DNA of 64,000 bases from DSFO01 sp041640715 (GTDB lineage Archaea > Thermoproteota > Thermoprotei > Gearchaeales > Gearchaeaceae), in assembly GCA_041640715.1 (NCBI GenBank), contig JBEPZU010000006.1:5465-69464 (forward strand), written 5' to 3'. The position numbers were made by a program, and so were the translations under genes. Numbering within the stretch: position 1 is the first letter of the stretch; each line of letters opens with the position of its first letter. Below are positions 17,249 to 25,943 of the stretch, piece after piece. The notes below the pieces were generated by a model. The model was not told the origin of the DNA. It ran no database searches and saw only the letters and a list, made by a program, of their open reading frames with translations.

Positions 17249-18957
17249 GGAAAGCCACATTAATTTTGTTATTTATTCTTATATTAAGCCTTAACTCCAA
17301 AGGAGTAAAGGCTCAAGATAACGATTTTCAGGATTTGCTTATAGGAATAAAACCAGACTCTCTATACTCTCATAGACTGGGCGACTTAGTAATAGCATAT
17401 GGCGAAACTGTTTGGTTTAAGATTTCAGATAGAGCTCAAAGTTTGTATTTTGTAGAATTATACTACGAGAATGGGCCTCTGATCACAAGAATGCCAGTCA
17501 TTTCGAATAATATATATAAGCTATACACTTTTGATAAAGAAATTGGGAAGTATAAACTGGTTATTTACAACAAGTTTAATAAAAAAATTACCGAAACAAC
17601 TATAAACTGCATTAAAGAAACGCTCTCCTTAAATGAGTTGGATTATGATTATTCTAATAAAAACCAGACATTAAGTATATCGTTAAAAGCGATCTTACCT
17701 AAAGAGAATTACTTCGCAGACGGTGACTTTTACATTGCAATACTGTATCCCTATTCCTTTACTAATTACACAAAAACTCTAATTTCAGCTATAGCTGGAG
17801 AAGAAGCACAAAGGGAAATCCTTAGATTAGGGTTTTCCATAATAGAACAAGAAGTTTCGGACAACAAAATAATAATAAAACCTTTGATTTATAACCAGTC
17901 CCTTGGCTTTTCTAAATTGTCATTAGACCAAATCTCATTTCAAGTCTATTATCCTATCTCATTCAAAAAAGAAATTAATCACACTTCGTTTATAATTAAT
18001 TCTCCGTTATATTTAAATAATACAGCAATAAACAAATTTAAGATAAATTCTCAAACATTAGAAATCAATCTAGATAAAAAAATGAGAACAACAATAATAA
18101 ATGTATTACTTAATTATTACAATAATTCTCCCTTTATAATATATCGATATTCTACAAAGATTCTTGTAAAAAATGCTACGCCCTATTTTATATTAAATAT
18201 TAATCAAATGAAAAATTTTATTAATTCTTCTGAAATACATATAACAGGAGAAATAGATCTTAATTTTATGTATTTCATTTCAAATAACATTACAAATTAT
18301 TTAAAAGATATTTATATCGCAATAATAGCAGAGAAAGAGGGACTTTATGAAACAAAAATTATTAAGTTTAAAGATAAAATTTCTTTTATAAAAATTTTCG
18401 ATAATAAAAATAAGGAATTTCTAAATAATTTTCAAATAATTATAAAAGAAGGGAAGGCTATGACCTTTAATGATACTGCATTATTAATATATAATAACAC
18501 ACCGAAACAATTTACAATAAATATTACAAATGCCTTAATTCCAAGCATATTAATATATAATAATACAATAAAAGATTATGAAATAAATATAATTCAAAAT
18601 ATCTTTTATCAATTAAATATAACAATAATTGCAGAAGATTTATTATTGCCCAATGCAACTTTGTTAATATATTATAATAAAAGCTTGCTAATATACAATT
18701 CAACAACCCTTTATGGATTTGTAGGATTGCTTTTGCCAAAAGGTATTTATGAAATATTCGTTAAGAAGGATAGGTATAGAGATCATAATGAAACTGTTAA
18801 TTTAATAAATGATATAATTTTGATAATAGCTATTTACAAAGAAAGGCCTAATGAAAATCCTGAAGATTTAACAGCGACCTACGCAGCACTAAGTTTGATC
18901 CTAGTAATACATGCACTGATAAACATATACCTTTACAGAAAGACTAAAAGACTTTAA
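17245..18957 (+). CDS. Secreted, C-terminally anchored protein, last gene of MoxR operon
   Basis: The chosen start is ATG at 17245 because it overlaps the upstream TGA as ATGA and places a clean signal peptide (residues 1-23, ending VKAQ) at the N-terminus; a longer frame from 17032 would run 217 nt into the previous gene. The 570-aa product is extracellular, beta-rich, full of N-x-S/T sequons, and ends in one membrane helix (about 540-562) with a basic tail. The C-terminal 60 residues before the anchor (TTLYGFVGLLLPKGIYEIFV) look like a carboxypeptidase-regulatory/PEGA-like beta-sandwich. Codons in the second half are strongly A/T-rich. Confidence 0.75.
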   Translation: MRKATLILLFILILSLNSKGVKAQDNDFQDLLIGIKPDSLYSHRLGDLVIAYGETVWFKISDRAQSLYFVELYYENGPLITRMPVISNNIYKLYTFDKEIGKYKLVIYNKFNKKITETTINCIKETLSLNELDYDYSNKNQTLSISLKAILPKENYFADGDFYIAILYPYSFTNYTKTLISAIAGEEAQREILRLGFSIIEQEVSDNKIIIKPLIYNQSLGFSKLSLDQISFQVYYPISFKKEINHTSFIINSPLYLNNTAINKFKINSQTLEINLDKKMRTTIINVLLNYYNNSPFIIYRYSTKILVKNATPYFILNINQMKNFINSSEIHITGEIDLNFMYFISNNITNYLKDIYIAIIAEKEGLYETKIIKFKDKISFIKIFDNKNKEFLNNFQIIIKEGKAMTFNDTALLIYNNTPKQFTINITNALIPSILIYNNTIKDYEINIIQNIFYQLNITIIAEDLLLPNATLLIYYNKSLLIYNSTTLYGFVGLLLPKGIYEIFVKKDRYRDHNETVNLINDIILIIAIYKERPNENPEDLTATYAALSLILVIHALINIYLYRKTKRL

Positions 18958-18991
18958 ATTTTTTATCTTCTAAGCTGATAAGTATATAGTA

Positions 18992-19120
18992 GGGGTCGTA
19001 GCCTAGCAAGGTAGGGCGTTGGGCTCCAGAGCTAAACAAGAGAATTTTTGAGCGAATGCGATGATATAGTTCTGGAGCAGAGAAACCCAAAGGCCGGGGG
19101 TTCAAATCCCCTCGACCCCA
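18992..19120 (+). tRNA. tRNA-Trp (CCA) with intron
   Basis: Acceptor GGGGTCG (18992-18998) pairs with CGACCCC (19113-19119); the discriminator is A at 19120, and no CCA is encoded. D-stem GCCT/GGGC, anticodon stem TTGGG/CCCAA, T-stem GGGGG/CCCCT with TTCAAAT loop. The anticodon CCA is at 19026-19028. An intron interrupts the loop after position 37. A T-rich stretch (TTTCTTTTC) follows the 3' end as a probable terminator. Confidence 0.95.
19030..19084 (+). other. 55-nt intron in tRNA-Trp
   Basis: GCTCCAGA (19023-19030), which includes the anticodon, is the exact reverse complement of TCTGGAGC (19071-19078) in the intron, giving the central helix expected for a bulge-helix-bulge target of the archaeal splicing endonuclease. 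The canonical 37/38 site gives an intron of 55 nt; the exact cut could be off by one or two bases. No box C/D motifs are visible, unlike the long euryarchaeal tRNA-Trp introns. Confidence 0.85.
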
Positions 19121-19183
19121 TTTCTTTTCATTTCAATCTTGAAATCGATTAAAGGGATATAACTAAGAAAGATATAAACTCAT

Positions 19184-19702
19184 ATGCCTAAAGTGAAAGA
19201 TTTTATGAGGACTTTCTTGGTTAGCGCTAACGTAGATGATTCCATAAAAAATATAGCTGAACTGATGAGAGATAAAAAAATAGGTAGCGTATTGATAGAA
19301 GATAAAGGCAAGTATGTTGGGATAATAACAGAAAGAGATATACTCTACAAGGTAGTTGCTGAAGGTAAAGATCCCAGAACTGTCAAGGCTAAAGAAATAA
19401 TGTCTACTCCTTTGATAACCATAGATAAGGAAAGCGATATAGAAGAATCGAAGAAAATATTCAGAGAAAAAGGTATACGAAGGCTCCCTGTAAGTGATGG
19501 GGGAAAAATCGTTGGAATTATAACATTGAGAAGCATAGTAGGAGACTTAAGAACCACTGAGGAAACAACTCAAGAAATAGAAGAAATCAAAGGGTTTATC
19601 TGCGCCTTCTGTGGTTCTTTGTTCAATGATGAAAAAGAACTTTCTAAACATATTGATAGGGCTCATATAGGAGCAGGAGTTTTAGAAGAAAGAAGACGTT
19701 AG
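19184..19702 (+). CDS. Two CBS domains fused to a C2H2 zinc finger
   Basis: This 172-aa protein has two CBS domains (about 5-60 and 70-125) and a C-terminal C2H2-type finger: Cys140, Cys143, His156, His161 (C-x2-C-x12-H-x4-H). CBS pairs sense adenosyl ligands; the finger probably binds nucleic acid or protein. The combination suggests a ligand-gated nucleic-acid-binding regulator, which is inference. It ends convergently with a small minus-strand gene. Confidence 0.88.
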   Translation: MPKVKDFMRTFLVSANVDDSIKNIAELMRDKKIGSVLIEDKGKYVGIITERDILYKVVAEGKDPRTVKAKEIMSTPLITIDKESDIEESKKIFREKGIRRLPVSDGGKIVGIITLRSIVGDLRTTEETTQEIEEIKGFICAFCGSLFNDEKELSKHIDRAHIGAGVLEERRR

Positions 19703-19879
19703 ATTGAAAACCAAATTAGCCCATTTGATTTTTATCAAAACTCTTTCTTCATCGTTTAATTCAATATTCAATTCTTTAAGCAGATCATCTAATTCGTGAT
19801 CCTTTAATATTGTAGGATCTACTATTTCTGGATGTTTCTTGAATAACAAATAAGCTATTTCTTGAATCTTTTCATTCAC
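19682..19879 (-). CDS. Small acidic helical protein downstream of carB
   Basis: This 65-aa ORF starts with GTG overlapping the carB stop (GTGA), with a G-rich run directly upstream. The sequence is charged and helical with Leu/Ile spacing (LDDLLKELNIEL) and has no known motif. Operon coupling with carAB supports a real gene. Its 3' end overlaps the convergent CBS-finger gene by 21 nt. Confidence 0.45.
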   Translation of the reverse strand: MNEKIQEIAYLLFKKHPEIVDPTILKDHELDDLLKELNIELNDEERVLIKIKWANLVFNLTSSFF

Positions 19880-22800
19880 CCCCCAATCAAAGGAGATTGT
19901 TTCTTTTTAATTAAGAACTCTAATGCTTCTACTAAAGCGCTGACCGTTTCTATCCTAGTTATCAAAGGCACGTTCATTTCTACAGCTTTTCTTCTTATCA
20001 AGTATTCATCCTCTAACATTTCACTGTATTTTTCTAATGTTATCGAAGAAGGTATGTTGATTATGAGATTTAATTTACCTTCTCTTAGATAATCGATTAT
20101 GTTCGGTTTCCTTTCTTCCCTTATCTTATATAGGGTTTTCACCTCTATACCTTTTTTCCTCAAAAACTCAGCTGTATGTTCAGTAGCATAAATCTCATAA
20201 CCTAGTTCCTTCAGCTTCATCACGATAGGAAGCAACTTCTCCTTGTATTCTATTCCTCCTGCAGACACAAAAACATTGCCTCTCAAAGATATTTCAAGAC
20301 CAGAGGCTTCCAATGCCTTTAAAAACGCTTCGAAAAAAGTTTCACCAAAGCAAGCAACTTCACCGGTAGAACGCATTTCAACAGTTAGTATAGGATCAGC
20401 CTTATCAAGTTGCATGAAAGAGAATTGCGGTATTTTGACTGCGAACTCTTCGGTAAAATTGTTTTTGAAAGGCTTGTCAATTCTCCCTCTTATCATAGCT
20501 TCTGCAGCGAGCTCTATTAGGTTTACTCCAGTAGCCTTCGAGGTGAAAGGCATAGATCTAGAAGCTCTTAAGTTGCATTCTATTACATATATGTCTTCCC
20601 CTTTGACTAGAAATTGAATGTTAAAAAGACCTATTATCTTTAATGCCTTGGCTATCTTCTCGCTGATCCTCGAAATTTCTTCTTGTATCTTATCACTAAG
20701 CGTTATAGGTGGTATAACCATTACAGCATCACCGGAATGAACACCAGCGTTTTCAATATGCTCTATTATAGCGCCTATTATTACCTTCTCTTCATCAGCT
20801 ACAGCATCCACCTCTACTTCCTTGGCTCCCAATATGAACTTGCTAACAGTTACAGGATATTCAGGACTTATCTTGGTAGCCTTCTCTATGTATCTCTTAA
20901 GTTGGGAAGGAGTCCAAACTACTTCCATTGAGGAACCACCTATTACAAAGGAGGGTCTAATGATTAGAGGGAAACCTACTTTATAAGCGAAATTCATTAT
21001 GCCTTCTAAGCTTGTGAAAGAATCCCATGGAGGTTGCTTTATACCTAGGGAATCTAGAAGTTCGCTGAATTTCTTCCTATTTTCGGCGGCCTCAATACTC
21101 TCATATCCACTTCCAAAAATCTTGACCTGATGTTTAGCTAACTTAGGTACCAAATTGTTTGCGACTTGACCACCTACGCTTACTATTATCCCATCAGCAT
21201 TTTCTTTCTCGTAAATATCTAATACCCTTTCCAAATTCAATTCTTCGAAATAAAGCTTATCAGCTACGTCATAATCAGTAGAAACAGTTTCGGGATTGCA
21301 GTTAATTATTATCACATCTTCTATTCCCAAATTTTTAAGCGACCATGCCATGTTAACAGTAGCCCAATCGAACTCCACGGATACGCCTATTCTGTAAGGC
21401 CCGCTTCCTAAAACTATTACTCTTTTACCGTTCTTCGTTAAGTCTATATCATCTGAAGAAGCATTGTAAGTCATGTATAGATAATTCGTCTTAGCCGGCC
21501 ATTCTGCAGCTAAACTATCGATTTGCTTTATATATGGGATTATCCCAAAGCTTTTCCTCAGAATCCTTACTTCATCTTCGCTCAAATTTAAACATCGAGC
21601 TATTTGTTTATCAGAAAACCCTAATCTCTTAGCTTTTAAAAGCTTCTCCTTCAAATCTTTTATATCATTCACATTAGCCTTCTTTAACTCCTCCTCGGTA
21701 TCTACTATGTTCTTTATTTTGTATAAAAACCAAGGATCTATCCTAGAAAGCTTTGATATTTTCTCTATAGGTAATCCTTTCTTTATCGCGCTGGCTACGT
21801 AAAAAAGTATCTCATCAGTAGGATTAACTAGATTATCTTCTATCGTAGCCATATCAGCCCCATCGACAACAGTTAAGCCGTCTTTGCCGATATCTAGCAT
21901 TCTTATAGCTTTTTGCAATGCTTCTTCAAACTTCCTACCTATAGCCATTACTTCTCCTACAGATTTCATCTGTGTCCTGAGTCTGCGGTCTACTCTGGGG
22001 AATTTATTGAAGTCCCACCTAGGTATTTTGATCACGACGTAATCTAAAGAAGGCTCAAAGGCCGCAGTTGTGATTTTGGTTATTTTATTTAGCAATTCTG
22101 ACAATGAATATCCTATCGCTAGTTTAGCTGCCATATAAGCTATGGGATAACCAGTAGCCTTAGAAGCTAGAGCTGATGATCTCGACATTCTAGGATTTAT
22201 CTCAATTATGTAGTACTTACCCGTATTAGAATCCAAGGCGAATTGAACATTGCATTCTCCCACTACTTGTATCGTTTGAACTACCTTTATAGAGGCATCC
22301 CTAAGCATGTGATACTCATAATTGGTCAACGTTTGTGAAGGTGCTACTACGATGTTATCTCCTGTGTGTACTCTCATTCCTAAAATGTTCTCCATATTGC
22401 AAACAGTTATCGAATTTCCGTAATAATCCCTCATAACTTCGTATTCGATCTGCTTAAGCTCTCCTAGGTATTCCTCTATCAAGACTTCTCTTATTAAACT
22501 ATGGGCTAAACCTCTTTCTACGATTTCCATCAATTCAGCTTCGTTATTAGCTATTCCTCCTCCCTTTCCTCCTAAAGTGAATGCAACCCTTACCATTACA
22601 GGATATCCTAGCTCTTCAGCGCACTTCTTAGCTTCTTCAAGAGAATAAGCGCTCTTACTCCTAGCTACAGGCAAACCCGCATCTATCATAGCTCTTCTGA
22701 ATTTCTCCCTATCGCTAGCTATTTCTATCGATTCTACAGATGTACCCAGTACTTTGACACCGTACTCATCCAGTATTCCTTTCTTTTTAAGCTCAACACC

Positions 22801-23094
22801 GCAGTTTAAAGCTATTTGACCACCAAAACCTAAGAGAATACCGTCAGGCCTTTCTTTCTCTATTACTTCTGCTACGTATTTCGTTTTTATAGGCAGAAAA
22901 TAAGTCTTATCGGCAAGCTTTTTATCAGTTTGTATCGTAGCTATATTGGGATTTACCAAAACAGTTTCTATACCTTCTTCCTTGAGAGCCTTTATGCATT
23001 GACTACCAGAATAATCGAATTCGCCAGCTTCGCCTATTTTTATCGCTCCACTTCCCAAGATTAAAACTTTCTTTATTGATTGGAATCTACCCAT
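19876..23094 (-). CDS. carB: Carbamoyl-phosphate synthase large subunit
   Basis: At 1072 aa this is full length. It contains the two homologous ATP-grasp synthetase halves (the first beginning VLILGSGAIKIGEAGEFDYS, the second VIVLGSGPYRIGVSVEFDW), the oligomerisation segment between them, and the C-terminal MGS-like regulatory domain (about 930-1072). It makes carbamoyl phosphate from ammonia (supplied by CarA), bicarbonate and two ATP, for pyrimidine and arginine synthesis. It overlaps carA by 8 nt and is followed by a coupled small ORF. No other pyrimidine or arginine genes are in the window. Confidence 0.98.
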   Translation of the reverse strand: MGRFQSIKKVLILGSGAIKIGEAGEFDYSGSQCIKALKEEGIETVLVNPNIATIQTDKKLADKTYFLPIKTKYVAEVIEKERPDGILLGFGGQIALNCGVELKKKGILDEYGVKVLGTSVESIEIASDREKFRRAMIDAGLPVARSKSAYSLEEAKKCAEELGYPVMVRVAFTLGGKGGGIANNEAELMEIVERGLAHSLIREVLIEEYLGELKQIEYEVMRDYYGNSITVCNMENILGMRVHTGDNIVVAPSQTLTNYEYHMLRDASIKVVQTIQVVGECNVQFALDSNTGKYYIIEINPRMSRSSALASKATGYPIAYMAAKLAIGYSLSELLNKITKITTAAFEPSLDYVVIKIPRWDFNKFPRVDRRLRTQMKSVGEVMAIGRKFEEALQKAIRMLDIGKDGLTVVDGADMATIEDNLVNPTDEILFYVASAIKKGLPIEKISKLSRIDPWFLYKIKNIVDTEEELKKANVNDIKDLKEKLLKAKRLGFSDKQIARCLNLSEDEVRILRKSFGIIPYIKQIDSLAAEWPAKTNYLYMTYNASSDDIDLTKNGKRVIVLGSGPYRIGVSVEFDWATVNMAWSLKNLGIEDVIIINCNPETVSTDYDVADKLYFEELNLERVLDIYEKENADGIIVSVGGQVANNLVPKLAKHQVKIFGSGYESIEAAENRKKFSELLDSLGIKQPPWDSFTSLEGIMNFAYKVGFPLIIRPSFVIGGSSMEVVWTPSQLKRYIEKATKISPEYPVTVSKFILGAKEVEVDAVADEEKVIIGAIIEHIENAGVHSGDAVMVIPPITLSDKIQEEISRISEKIAKALKIIGLFNIQFLVKGEDIYVIECNLRASRSMPFTSKATGVNLIELAAEAMIRGRIDKPFKNNFTEEFAVKIPQFSFMQLDKADPILTVEMRSTGEVACFGETFFEAFLKALEASGLEISLRGNVFVSAGGIEYKEKLLPIVMKLKELGYEIYATEHTAEFLRKKGIEVKTLYKIREERKPNIIDYLREGKLNLIINIPSSITLEKYSEMLEDEYLIRRKAVEMNVPLITRIETVSALVEALEFLIKKKQSPLIGG

Positions 23095-24208
23095 TGTTTT
23101 TCTCTACCATTTTCTTGAAAATATCAAAAATGAATAATGTATCATGAGGACCAGGATTGGCCTCAGGATGAAATTGTACTGCAATGACATTATTCTCTGG
23201 ATCTATTAATCCCTCAATAGTAGAATCGTCCGCATTGATCCACCAAATTTTTAGATTCGTTTCTTTAAGAGAATAAGGATCTACGGCATATCCATGATTC
23301 TGACTCGTTATGTAAACTCTGTTGTTATTTAAGTTTATACAAGGTTTATTCTGGCCTCTATGCCCGTATTTAAGCTTAAAGGTATCGCCTCCGTAGCTTA
23401 GCGCTATTAATTGATTCCCTAAGCATATCCCCAATATTGGAATTTTCGTTGTAATGAGCTCTTTGATCAATTCTATAGTTTTCACGTATTTTTTAGGATT
23501 CCCAGGACCGTTTGAGACTACGACTCCTTTAGGAGCATATGCCAAAACTTCGTCTATTTCAACATCATAAGGGAGTCTAACTACCCTGAAACCTCTTTTC
23601 ACGATGTTTCTTATAATATTCGCTTTAACACCACAGTCTAGTAATGCTATTAAATCTCCTTTTTCACCGTAGAAAGCGATCGTTTTATCAGAATCTGCAA
23701 AAAATTTCTCGTCGTATTTCTCAACGTGTTTTAATTCGTTTAAAAGTTCATCTTCAGAGATCTCATCATAACTTACTGCTAAAGCTCCCATCATAACTCC
23801 TCTTTCCCTCAATTTTTTCGTGATTGCTCTTGTATCTACTCCCTGTATAGCTGGAATATCTTCAGAACTTAACCATTCATCGATTGAACGTTTAGAGGAA
23901 GGATGGCTAGGGGTTTCACAAGCTTCTTGAACTACTAAACCTGCTATTTGAATTTTTTCAGATTCAAAGTTAACTGGAAGACCAAGCTCGTCTTTGACCA
24001 TTTCAGGAACCCCATAATTACCTATTAAAGGGTATGTACAAACGAGGATTTGACCTCTATAAGAAGGATCAGTAAATGATTCTGTATAACCTACCATGCC
24101 CGTGTTAAAAACTACCTCACCAAAGACTTTCTTAGGAGAACCGAAGCCCTTACCCTTCCAATAACTTCCATCTTCGAGTACGAGAACAGCTTCCAATTCT
24201 TCAACCAT
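23087..24208 (-). CDS. carA: Carbamoyl-phosphate synthase small subunit
   Basis: This 373-aa protein has the CarA N-terminal domain (VLEDGSYWKGKGFG) and a C-terminal class I glutamine amidotransferase domain with the nucleophile motif GICLGNQLIAL and the HPE motif (QFHPEANPGP). It hydrolyses glutamine and channels ammonia to CarB. First gene of the carAB unit; upstream TTTAAATA on the minus strand is a plausible TATA box. Confidence 0.97.
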   Translation of the reverse strand: MVEELEAVLVLEDGSYWKGKGFGSPKKVFGEVVFNTGMVGYTESFTDPSYRGQILVCTYPLIGNYGVPEMVKDELGLPVNFESEKIQIAGLVVQEACETPSHPSSKRSIDEWLSSEDIPAIQGVDTRAITKKLRERGVMMGALAVSYDEISEDELLNELKHVEKYDEKFFADSDKTIAFYGEKGDLIALLDCGVKANIIRNIVKRGFRVVRLPYDVEIDEVLAYAPKGVVVSNGPGNPKKYVKTIELIKELITTKIPILGICLGNQLIALSYGGDTFKLKYGHRGQNKPCINLNNNRVYITSQNHGYAVDPYSLKETNLKIWWINADDSTIEGLIDPENNVIAVQFHPEANPGPHDTLFIFDIFKKMVEKNNG

Positions 24209-24276
24209 TAAATTTTAAATAAAACCTCCTATTTACTATTTAAATTTTTCTGTAGAAAAACCACTTAAGCTACAGC

Positions 24277-25125
24277 TCAGATTTCATCCCTGTACTTTTC
24301 CAACGTCTTTCTTATTTCTTCATCTACAGGCGGATATTTTCTTTTTCTCTTCTGTTTCCTAGGTCCTATTTGCTCATAAGCAATGATCGCAAGATCATCG
24401 AGCTCACCCTTAATGAAATCATCCCAATTAGAGTAGTGGACGTATTTTTCAGGAATAAGCCAACCTATCTCAAAATCATCAATCCTATTAGGATCTATAC
24501 AAACGCATGCCAAATCAAGATTTCTGTGTAGACTTAAAGGACACGTGAACAAACGTTTAGGATCCATCCTATTCTCAATAATCAATTCTTTGGAAAGCTT
24601 TCTAAATTCAAAAACAATGAACTCAGTTTTCCTAATCAAAAATTCAACTATAGAATAAGCTATATCTAATGCATTGTATTTTTTAAGAATATCTTTAGAG
24701 AAAGCTTTATGGTTTAAATGTATATGACAACCGTTTCCTGACCATTTTATTATAATAGATTTTCTTACATTATATTTGTCTAATAAATATAATATTTCTT
24801 TAACTAATTTTATTGTAATCCTCCACTCTTCTATCCTATTATCTATATCCAAAGTAGGAGTACAGGCATAAACGTTTTCTAAATTAATGTCTTCATATTT
24901 GTTTAAGATTCTATACAAATTAGCTGTTGCGTAAATTGTCCTAGGCTTAAATTCTTTGATTAGGCTATGAAGATGATCTTCGCTCTCAGCTTTAAGAGGT
25001 ACTTTTAAAGCAAAGTATCTCTTGAATCTTCCTTCTTTAGTTAAGAAAGCAAGCCATCTATCCTTAGAGAATCTAAATATTTCGCTTATGACTTCCTTTT
25101 TTTCATAATGTGCTTGGATGTTCAA
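24277..25125 (-). CDS. Archaeo-eukaryotic primase-like (AEP palm) protein
   Basis: This 282-aa protein shows an ordered set of motifs that match the AEP superfamily: TLDIDNR (D93, D95; motif I D-x-D), KWSGNGCHIHLNH (S129 to H136; motif II S/G-x-H), and MDPKRLFTCPLSLHR (187-201; the conserved R and H region), with a later acidic/hydrophobic strand that could be motif III. It lacks the zinc-binding knob of canonical PriS and is shorter. It overlaps the upstream KaiC-like gene by ATGA, so the two are coupled. It could be a primase, a repair polymerase or an inactive relative; assignment is by motif reading only. Confidence 0.6.
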   Translation of the reverse strand: MNIQAHYEKKEVISEIFRFSKDRWLAFLTKEGRFKRYFALKVPLKAESEDHLHSLIKEFKPRTIYATANLYRILNKYEDINLENVYACTPTLDIDNRIEEWRITIKLVKEILYLLDKYNVRKSIIIKWSGNGCHIHLNHKAFSKDILKKYNALDIAYSIVEFLIRKTEFIVFEFRKLSKELIIENRMDPKRLFTCPLSLHRNLDLACVCIDPNRIDDFEIGWLIPEKYVHYSNWDDFIKGELDDLAIIAYEQIGPRKQKRKRKYPPVDEEIRKTLEKYRDEI

Positions 25126-25922
25126 GATCGATTAGAAATTTCTTCTCCGCTCTTTTCTTTAGCCTTTATGATTTTCTCTTTAACTTTTTGAGGAAGTGCA
25201 TAATCTTCTTTCCTTTCAGAGGTTTGACTTAAGACTACGAGACCTACGCCATCTATTATCTCTATCTCATACATGTAAGGGCTATGCTCAGTTTGCCTCA
25301 TCTTTTCCACTATTAGGTATCTATGAAGTCTTCCTTGCTTTATTATCCTCCTAAACCTTATTATACCATCAGCTATATGTTCTACTCCCCATCCAAAAGC
25401 TTCAGAGGTACTTATTGCATATTGCGAAGTACCGAATACTGTGAAATCCCATTTGGATAGGACTTTCTTAGCATAATATGATAGCCTTCTAGCCATTGCA
25501 GGTCTATCTAACCAAAACGCAGAAAGTGAATCTATGACAAGCCTTGCTCTTCCGTATCCGAGTTTCTTCTTAGCTTCTATTACTTTATTTATTAATTCTT
25601 CCATTTCGAGACTCTTTAAAGACCATTCATCTTCTCTGCCCATTAATGCATCTATCATTATCAGTTTATTTTCTTGGATAGCTTTTTGAAAATCAATATT
25701 GAACTGAGAGGCTTGAGTTATTATAGAAGAGGCTGATTCTTCTGTGGTTACATAGATACACTTATCCCCCTCTTTAATACCTTGTGCTATGAAATGAATG
25801 CAAGTTATCGTTTTACCTGTCCCAGGTTCCCCTGTTAAAGCTACGAAGAATCCTTTAGGTATTCCTCCTCCTATAATTTTATCCAGATCAGAAATCCCAG
25901 TAGATAAGCGCTCTATTTTCAC
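25122..25922 (-). CDS. KaiC/RadA-like RecA-fold ATPase
   Basis: This 266-aa protein starts with GTG and is a single-domain KaiC-like ATPase: LSTGISDLDKIIGGGIPKG, Walker A GEPGTGKT, Walker B LVIDSLSAF. Archaea have many such proteins; most are uncharacterised, some act in signalling or recombination. Its 3' end overlaps the primase-like gene, implying joint action. Family is certain, role unknown. Confidence 0.9.
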   Translation of the reverse strand: MKIERLSTGISDLDKIIGGGIPKGFFVALTGEPGTGKTITCIHFIAQGIKEGDKCIYVTTEESASSIITQASQFNIDFQKAIQENKLIMIDALMGREDEWSLKSLEMEELINKVIEAKKKLGYGRARLVIDSLSAFWLDRPAMARRLSYYAKKVLSKWDFTVFGTSQYAISTSEAFGWGVEHIADGIIRFRRIIKQGRLHRYLIVEKMRQTEHSPYMYEIEIIDGVGLVVLSQTSERKEDYALPQKVKEKIIKAKEKSGEEISNRS

Positions 25923-25943
25923 TTAATAAATTTAAAAAACTAA

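Noticed and set aside
19030..19084. Box C/D guide RNA within the tRNA-Trp intron
   Set aside because: No RTGATGA or CTGA motif is present; the intron is only 55 nt.
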